From: Cognatishimia maritima
GTDB taxonomy: Bacteria; Pseudomonadota; Alphaproteobacteria; Rhodobacterales; Rhodobacteraceae
NCBI RefSeq assembly: GCF_900129685.1
Contig: NZ_FQWM01000009.1
Span: forward strand, 62,001-126,000
Direction: 5' to 3'
Length of the DNA stretch: 64,000 bases
A program made the translations under genes and the position numbers. Shown here one piece after another: positions 56,559 through 64,000 of this stretch; position 1 is the first letter of the stretch; every line of letters starts with the position of its first letter. A model generated the notes under the pieces. It was not told where the DNA came from and ran no database searches. It saw only the letters and a program-made list of their open reading frames with translations.

Positions 56559-57827
56559 ATGGGCACCTATTTCGGCGCGATTGCGGATGATTTTACCGGG
56601 GCGACGGACCTCGCTGGGCTATTGGCGCGCAGTGGGGTGCATGTTTCTTTGCGCATCGGAACACCCGAGACGCCGCCGGTTGAGACGGCGGCGTTTGAGG
56701 TGATTGCCCTGAAATCCCGCACCGCGCCGGTCGCAGAGGCCGTGGCCGAAACGACTAAAGCACTGGGGTGGCTGCAGGCGGCTGGCGCGCAGCGGTTTTT
56801 CTGGAAGTATTGTTCGACCTTTGACAGCACCGCCGAGGGCAATATTGGCCCAGTCGCCGAGGCGCTGATGGCGCAGATCGGGACGGATCAGACGATCTAT
56901 TGCCCGGCGTTTCCTGAAAACGGGCGGTCGATTTTTATGGGCAATCTTTTTGTCGGGCAACAGCCGCTGTCTGAAAGCCCGTTGAAAGATCATCCTTTGA
57001 CCCCCATGCGAGACAGCAACCTTATGCGGCTGCTTGCGCCGCAGGTGACCGGGCGGGTCGATCTGGTGGATCGGCTGACCGTCGCTGTTGGAGCAGATGC
57101 CATTCGCGAGGCACTCGCCGGACTGCGCGGCGAAAGCCTGTCTCATGTCATTGTGGACGCGGTGGCCAACGAAGATCTGTTCACGATCGCCGAAGCCTGT
57201 GCCGGCATGCCGCTCTTGACCGGCGGGTCCGCCATCGCGATGCCACTGCCGCTGCTATACCTGCGTTCGGGCGTCTTGTCTGGCGACAACAAAAGCTATC
57301 AGGCCCCAGACACAGATCCGCGCGCGATTGTGTTGTCGGGCAGTTGTTCGGCCATGACCAACGCACAGGTGGCGCATTACAAAGCGCAGGGCAGGGCGGC
57401 TTATCAACTTGATCCGCTGATACTGGCGAAAGAGGGCCCGGGCGCCGCCATGTCTTGGCTGGCCGGGCAAGATCTGGCAAAGTCGCCTTTGATCTATGCA
57501 ACGGCAAAGCCCGAGTCCGTGAAAGCCGCGCAGGACATTCTGGGCGTCGATCAGGCGGGTGAAATGATTGAACAGACCCTAGCGGCCTGTGCGATTGAGG
57601 CCCGAAATCTGGGTGCACGCCGCTTTATCGTTGCGGGGGGAGAGACGTCGGGTGCCGTCACCAAAGCCCTTGGCGCAGATCAATTGGACGTCGGCCCCGA
57701 AATCGCGCCCGGCGTGCCATGGTGTTTCTGCCACTCCGGCGGACATCAGATTGCGATTACCCTGAAATCCGGTAACTTCGGGCAGGAAGACTTTTTCACC
57801 GAAGCGCAGGCAAAGCTGACCGCATGA
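56559..57827 (+). CDS. otnK: 3-oxo-tetronate kinase
   Basis: A 422-residue DUF1537-type kinase that phosphorylates 3-oxo-tetronate at O4. The family's features are 'FGAIADDFTGATDLAGLLARSGVHV' (substrate site), 'FWKYCSTFDSTAEGNIGPVAEALM', 'GNLFVGQQPLSESPLKDHPLTPMRDSNLMRLL' and the nucleotide end 'FIVAGGETSGAVTKALGADQLDVGPEIAPGVPWC'. Together with otnC and otnI it degrades D-erythronate/L-threonate-type C4 sugar acids. The genes overlap (ATGA at 57824), so they are one transcript. The first enzyme, a dehydrogenase, is not in the window. Confidence 0.93.
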   Translation: MGTYFGAIADDFTGATDLAGLLARSGVHVSLRIGTPETPPVETAAFEVIALKSRTAPVAEAVAETTKALGWLQAAGAQRFFWKYCSTFDSTAEGNIGPVAEALMAQIGTDQTIYCPAFPENGRSIFMGNLFVGQQPLSESPLKDHPLTPMRDSNLMRLLAPQVTGRVDLVDRLTVAVGADAIREALAGLRGESLSHVIVDAVANEDLFTIAEACAGMPLLTGGSAIAMPLPLLYLRSGVLSGDNKSYQAPDTDPRAIVLSGSCSAMTNAQVAHYKAQGRAAYQLDPLILAKEGPGAAMSWLAGQDLAKSPLIYATAKPESVKAAQDILGVDQAGEMIEQTLAACAIEARNLGARRFIVAGGETSGAVTKALGADQLDVGPEIAPGVPWCFCHSGGHQIAITLKSGNFGQEDFFTEAQAKLTA

Positions 57828-58474
57828 GCACCGAAAGCCACCTCAGAGAGCAAATTTGCCTGCTCGCCAAGTCGATGTTTGATCGCGGGCTGACCGGTGG
57901 CTCGACCGGCAACATTTCAGCCCGGACTGAAGACGGCGGGCTGTTGGTCTCTCCTACCGGGACCAGCTTTGGGCGGCTTGATCCGGGTCGGCTTAGCCGC
58001 TTTGACGCCAAGGGCGTTCTGGTAGATGGCGACAAGCCCACCAAGGAAATGCCGCTGCACGCAGCCTTTTATGACACGCGCAGCACGGCGGGTGCAGTGG
58101 TGCATTTGCACGCGTGCCATTCGGTGGCGCTGTCGATGATGCCGGATGTGGATGCCGACAATTTTTTACCGCCGCTTACGCCCTATGGGATTATGAAACT
58201 GGGCAAGGTAAAACTGCTGCCCTTCTTTCTGCCCGGTGACCCGGCGATGGGGGACGCGGTGCGCGGACTCGCTGGGAAACGCTCTGCCGTGATGCTCGCC
58301 AACCATGGGCCGGTGGTGGCGGGCAAAGATGTCGAAGCGGCCTGCAATGCCATCGAAGAACTTGAAGATACCGCGCGACTTGCGATGATGACACGGGGTC
58401 TACAGCCTCGCGGGCTGAGCGACACGGACGTTCAGCGCCTGATCACCAAGTTCGACGTGGAGTGGGATGATTGA
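57824..58474 (+). CDS. otnC: 3-oxo-tetronate 4-phosphate decarboxylase (class II aldolase fold)
   Basis: A 216-residue class II aldolase/adducin fold enzyme that decarboxylates 3-oxo-tetronate 4-phosphate to dihydroxyacetone phosphate. 'GLTGGSTGNISARTEDGGLLVSPTGTSFG' binds the phosphate, 'VHLHACHSVALS' holds two metal histidines and 'VMLANHGPVVAGKDVEAACNAIEELEDTARLAMM' the third. It overlaps otnK by four bases and otnI by four (TTGA at 58471-58474). Confidence 0.93.
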   Translation: MSTESHLREQICLLAKSMFDRGLTGGSTGNISARTEDGGLLVSPTGTSFGRLDPGRLSRFDAKGVLVDGDKPTKEMPLHAAFYDTRSTAGAVVHLHACHSVALSMMPDVDADNFLPPLTPYGIMKLGKVKLLPFFLPGDPAMGDAVRGLAGKRSAVMLANHGPVVAGKDVEAACNAIEELEDTARLAMMTRGLQPRGLSDTDVQRLITKFDVEWDD

Positions 58475-59232
58475 AATTTTCGGCAAACCTTGGGTTTCTC
58501 TGGGCAGATCGTCCTTTGCCAGAGGCTATTCGGGCGGCGAAAGCAGCCGGGTTTGACGCCGTTGAATGTCATTGGCCCTATCAGGAGTCATTGCCGGACA
58601 TCAAAGCCGCGTTGGACGAAACGCAATTGCCGCTCTTGGGGTTAAACACACGACGTGGCGATGCGACAAAGGGCGAAATGGGTCTAAGCGCGCTACCGGA
58701 TCGTCAAGGTGAAGCGCGTGACGCCATTGACGAAGCCCTAGACTGGGGCGCGGCCCTTGGCGCGTGCAATGTGCATGTGATGGCGGGCTTTGCCGAAGGC
58801 GAGGAAGCAGAGGCCTGTTTTCTAGAGAACCTGCGATATGCGGCCAGGCAGGCTGCATCAAAGGACATGACAATCCTTATCGAACCGCTGAATGTCTATG
58901 ACGCGCCGGGGTATTTCCTATCAACCACCGCGCAGGCCGCAGAGATCATCAATCAACTGAACCTACCAAATGTGAAGCTGATGTTTGATTGCTATCATGT
59001 GCAACTGAGCGAAGGGGACATTTGCAATCGGCTCAGCCGCCTGATGCGACTCATCGGCCATATCCAATTCGCGGGGGTCCCAGCGCGTGGTCGACCGGAT
59101 CAGGGCGAAATAAATTACGACTATATTTTCAGCCATATCGCCTCTTTGGGCTATTCCACACCTTTGGGGGCCGAATATAAGCCGATGGGTCACACAGAAG
59201 ACACGCTTGGGTGGTTGGTTCGCAGGCAATGA
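58471..59232 (+). CDS. otnI: 2-oxo-tetronate isomerase
   Basis: A 253-residue TIM-barrel isomerase of the hydroxypyruvate-isomerase-like group, converting 2-oxo-tetronate to 3-oxo-tetronate. 'MKFSANLGFLWADRPLPEAIRAAKAAGFDAVECHWPY' opens the barrel; the metal-binding Glu/Asp/His residues lie in 'ILIEPLNVYDAPGYFLST', 'LMFDCYHVQLSEGD' and 'GHIQFAGVPARGRPDQGEINY'. The start is TTG (58471) overlapping the otnC stop. It is last of otnKCI; fbp starts 50 bases later on the same strand. Confidence 0.9.
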   Translation: MKFSANLGFLWADRPLPEAIRAAKAAGFDAVECHWPYQESLPDIKAALDETQLPLLGLNTRRGDATKGEMGLSALPDRQGEARDAIDEALDWGAALGACNVHVMAGFAEGEEAEACFLENLRYAARQAASKDMTILIEPLNVYDAPGYFLSTTAQAAEIINQLNLPNVKLMFDCYHVQLSEGDICNRLSRLMRLIGHIQFAGVPARGRPDQGEINYDYIFSHIASLGYSTPLGAEYKPMGHTEDTLGWLVRRQ

Positions 59233-59282
59233 TCGCTTAGACAGGGCCGAAATAGCCCCATGCGCTGATAAGAGATTTTGCA

Positions 59283-61977
<2,695 letters not shown>

Positions 61978-62024
61978 CACCCGCACGCCACACCATTAAA
62001 TATTACATAATGTAAGTTATGCGA

Positions 62025-62546
62025 TCAAAGCGACGCAGCCGCGCGACTTGCTTGGTCGTAAGATCCTGAAAGATTTCGCAATTTACGCGCGATCTCGCGA
62101 ATCTCCGCCCCTGTGCCCTCTTGCGTCTCAAGCCCGGCCAACAGACATTGTTTGCGCACTTCGCGGTAAGCTTCGCACAGGTCTTTGCCGCTGTCTGAGG
62201 TGCTATAGAATACTTCTTTGCCACGTTTTTCGGAACTGATCAGCTCTGCCTTCAAAAGTTTGCGCAGCGCATAGTTGACCGTATGCGTGTCTTCGATGTT
62301 CATCAGAAAGCAGATGTCAGACAGGCGTTTTTCGCGGTCACGGTGGTTGACGTTGTGCAGGATCAGGATTTCCAGAGGGCTAAGGTCCGCCTGTCCTGCG
62401 GCGGCCATGCAGCGGGTTGTCCAACGTGTGAAGGCGTTGAAAACAACGATCAACCCATACTCAAGTTCGGACATTTCCCAGCCCTGCCCTTCGGCCAAAT
62501 GACGAGAGGAAACGATGCGACGCGATTCTTCGGATGGTTCGATCAT
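62025..62546 (-). CDS. Winged-helix (MarR-like) regulator divergent from TRAP transporter
   Basis: A 173-residue protein with a MarR-related winged helix: 'YGLIVVFNAFTRWTTRCMAAAGQADLSPLEILILHNVNHRDREKRLSDICFLMNIEDTHTVNYALRKLLKAELISSEKRGKEVFYSTSDSGKDLCEAYREVRK'. It fits the HTH_27 winged-helix group found beside TRAP transporters and sugar-acid genes. Its start is 165 bases from dctP, divergent, and the strong inverted repeat at 62641 is its likely operator. The signal molecule is presumably the transported acid (inference). Confidence 0.8.
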   Translation of the reverse strand: MIEPSEESRRIVSSRHLAEGQGWEMSELEYGLIVVFNAFTRWTTRCMAAAGQADLSPLEILILHNVNHRDREKRLSDICFLMNIEDTHTVNYALRKLLKAELISSEKRGKEVFYSTSDSGKDLCEAYREVRKQCLLAGLETQEGTGAEIREIARKLRNLSGSYDQASRAAASL

Positions 62547-62640
62547 GGCGTATTCCCTGCAAAACCTCAGTAAGTTACCGATAATTTATGCAGATAAACC
62601 CATGTTTTGCAAGGAAACTGCAAACGATCCCGACCTCATC

Positions 62641-62677
62641 TTTGCATAACGTTGACAAATTACCAGCGTTATGCAAA
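62641..62677. promoter_or_regulatory. Perfect 11-bp inverted repeat over the dctP promoter
   Basis: TTTGCATAACG (62641-62651) and CGTTATGCAAA (62667-62677) are exact inverted copies with a fifteen-base spacer containing TTGACA (62652-62657), a -35 hexamer for dctP. A related half-site TTATGCA lies near 62586. Binding by the divergent winged-helix protein would repress or position RNA polymerase at dctP. Confidence 0.78.
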
Positions 62678-62711
62678 TATAACACCACATCACATTCAGG
62701 GAGAGTTTTTG

Positions 62712-63683
62712 ATGTCCTTTACAAGAATTATGACCGGCGCTGTCGCCGCCGTTGCGGGCCTCGCAGTCACCGCACAAGCCGACACTTGGGATATGCCCAC
62801 ACCTTATCCTGACGCAACATTCCACACCGTGAACATCCACGAATTTGCCAAAGACGTTGCCGCAGCAACTGATGGCAAGCTTGAAATCAAGGTGCACTCT
62901 GCCGGGTCGCTGTTCAAACACCCGGAAATCAGTAAAGCCGTGCGCAGCGGTCAAGTGCCAGCGGGTGAGTTTTTCATGGGTCTTCTGACCAATGACAACC
63001 CCGCCTTCGGCATTGACGCACTGCCCTTCCTTGCGACCAACTATGATGACGCCGAACGCCTTTGGACCGCTCAGGAAGGTGTCATCACAGAGATCCTAGA
63101 CGCACAAGGCCTGATGCCGCTTTACGCCGTGCCATGGCCGCCGCAGGGGCTTTACACCACCAAAGAGATCACCTCTGTTGATGATCTGGCGGGCCTGAAG
63201 TTCCGCACCTACAACGCGACGCTAGAAGAATTCGCCTCTCTGGCCGGGGCCGCGCCAACACAGGTCGAAGTGCCAGATATCCCGCAGGCCTTCAGCACCG
63301 GACGGGTTGAAGCAATGATTACTTCGCCTTCCACGGGCGCGAACTCCAAAGCCTGGGATTTCCTGACCCATTACACCGACATTCAGGCTTGGATTCCAAA
63401 GAACATCGTTGTCGTCAACAAACGCGCTTTCCGCCGTTTGGACGAAGCCACGCAAACCGCTATTCTTGACGCCGCCGCCGCAGCCGAAGCGCGCGGTTGG
63501 GAGATGAGCAAGGCCGAAACCGACGCAAAGGTTGCCGTGCTGCAGGAAAACGGCATCACCATTGTTCAGCCGTCTGATGAACTGATGGCCGGGCTGCGTG
63601 AGATCGGTGCCCAGATGCTGGAAAGCTGGAGTGAGAAAGCAGGCGACACGGGCGCAGCCCTGTTGCAGGCCTACCAGCAATAA
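62712..63683 (+). CDS. dctP: TRAP transporter substrate-binding protein DctP
   Basis: A 323-residue periplasmic protein: signal peptide ('RIMTGAVAAVAGLAVTAQA', cleavage near 22), then the TRAP fold 'HTVNIHEFAKDVAAATDGKLEIKVHSAGSLFKHPEISKAVRSGQVPAGEFFMG', and 'DDLAGLKFRTYNATLEEFASLAGAAPTQVEVPDIPQAFSTGRVEAMITSPSTG', where the Arg ('KFRTYN') normally binds the ligand carboxylate. It works with DctQ and DctM (the latter beyond the window) to import an organic acid using a Na+ or proton gradient. GGGAG lies before ATG 62712. The position near otnKCI hints at a sugar-acid substrate (inference). Confidence 0.92.
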   Translation: MSFTRIMTGAVAAVAGLAVTAQADTWDMPTPYPDATFHTVNIHEFAKDVAAATDGKLEIKVHSAGSLFKHPEISKAVRSGQVPAGEFFMGLLTNDNPAFGIDALPFLATNYDDAERLWTAQEGVITEILDAQGLMPLYAVPWPPQGLYTTKEITSVDDLAGLKFRTYNATLEEFASLAGAAPTQVEVPDIPQAFSTGRVEAMITSPSTGANSKAWDFLTHYTDIQAWIPKNIVVVNKRAFRRLDEATQTAILDAAAAAEARGWEMSKAETDAKVAVLQENGITIVQPSDELMAGLREIGAQMLESWSEKAGDTGAALLQAYQQ

Positions 63684-63689
63684 ACCTTT

Positions 63690-63717
63690 GGCCGAGAGCG
63701 AGCAGTCGCTTTCGGCC
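63690..63717 (+). terminator. Attenuator-type stem-loop between dctP and dctQ
   Basis: A 12-bp stem with one G:T pair (63690-63701 with 63706-63717) and a GCAG loop, followed by a T/C-rich stretch. As in tctCBA, this would favour the binding protein over the permeases. Confidence 0.75.
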
Positions 63718-63741
63718 CATTCTTTTCTGGGGGGACACACT

Positions 63742-64000
63742 ATGCGACGCACACTTGATTTCATCTACCGCGCCGCCGGAGCACTTGCGGCTTTTTTCAT
63801 TCTGGCCATCGTCGCGCTTGTGGCAGCGCAGGTACTTTTGAACCTTGCAGACAAGGTCTCAGCAGCCCTTGTGGGGCGCGGGATCGGGCTGACCATTCCG
63901 TCATATTCTGATTTCACGGGGTTTTTCCTCGCCGCATCAAGTTTTCTGGCGCTGGCCTATACGCTGCGCGCGGGGGGGCATATTCGCGTGACCCTTCTGA
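63742..64000 (+). CDS. dctQ: TRAP transporter small permease DctQ (cut by window end)
   Basis: Eighty-six codons: 'MRRTLDFIYRAAGALAAFFILAIVALVAAQVLLNLADKVS' gives the first TM helix, and 'GIGLTIPSYSDFTGFFLAASSFLALAYTLRAGGHIRVTLL' matches the second helix with the family's G-x-H-x-R-V. The gene runs past the window end. GGGGGGA lies before ATG 63742. It follows the dctP attenuator. Confidence 0.9.
   Translation, partial: MRRTLDFIYRAAGALAAFFILAIVALVAAQVLLNLADKVSAALVGRGIGLTIPSYSDFTGFFLAASSFLALAYTLRAGGHIRVTLL

Overview
The window looks like a chromosomal segment of a Rhodobacterales (Roseobacter-group) alphaproteobacterium. The indications are flaF/flbT and the fliFHNP/fliLM arrangement, a CtrA-type TTAA-N7-TTAA box in front of the flagellar genes, a monomeric NADP isocitrate dehydrogenase, tripartite tricarboxylate (TctCBA) and TRAP (DctPQ) transporters, the otnKCI tetronate operon, six LysR genes, and a generally GC-rich composition. 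No taxonomic search was possible.

Layout. 0-11.8 kb, housekeeping: the end of a LysR gene, a BCCT betaine-type transporter, a helix-turn-helix protein, an unusual EF-G paralogue, DUF1428 and PhnB-like VOC proteins, monomeric Icd, quinone-linked D-lactate dehydrogenase and a two-domain response regulator. 12.0-21.3 kb, flagellar cluster in three blocks: flaF-flbT-DUF1217 (+), fliF-fliH-fliN-fliP-fliG (-), fliL-fliM-small membrane protein-motE (+). 21.3-26.5 kb: an NmrA-type reductase, a structured intergenic repeat, then a complete homogentisate branch (marR-maiA divergent from hmgA-fahA, with twin MarR-type sites between). 26.5-27.7 kb: tRNA-Thr(TGT) followed by AT-rich DNA with an orphan ORF and the C-terminal stub of a tyrosine integrase, probably a decayed integrated element. 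27.7-33.9 kb: TctDE two-component system with its own periplasmic binding protein, divergent from tctCBA.

33.9-56.5 kb is an accessory, regulator-rich stretch with gene remnants. It contains a WYL regulator with azoreductase, an old yellow enzyme, and five complete LysR regulators. It also holds a repeating motif of LysR genes beside small secreted or cytosolic alpha+beta-barrel proteins sharing a D-P-x-Y...R-[DN]-x-I-[HF]-D signature, one of them next to a secreted haloalkane-dehalogenase-like enzyme. Other members are three tandem RraA/CHA-aldolase paralogues with a LysR, an aldehyde dehydrogenase and a yellow/MRJP-like protein, the egtB-egtD ergothioneine pair, and a TetR unit with palindromic operators.

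56.5-64 kb: otnK-otnC-otnI, fructose-1,6-bisphosphatase, phosphoglucomutase, a winged-helix regulator and a divergent TRAP transporter cut by the window end. The carbon logic is import of carboxylates, cleavage of aromatic and sugar-acid intermediates to C3/C4 units, and gluconeogenic return via Fbp and Pgm.
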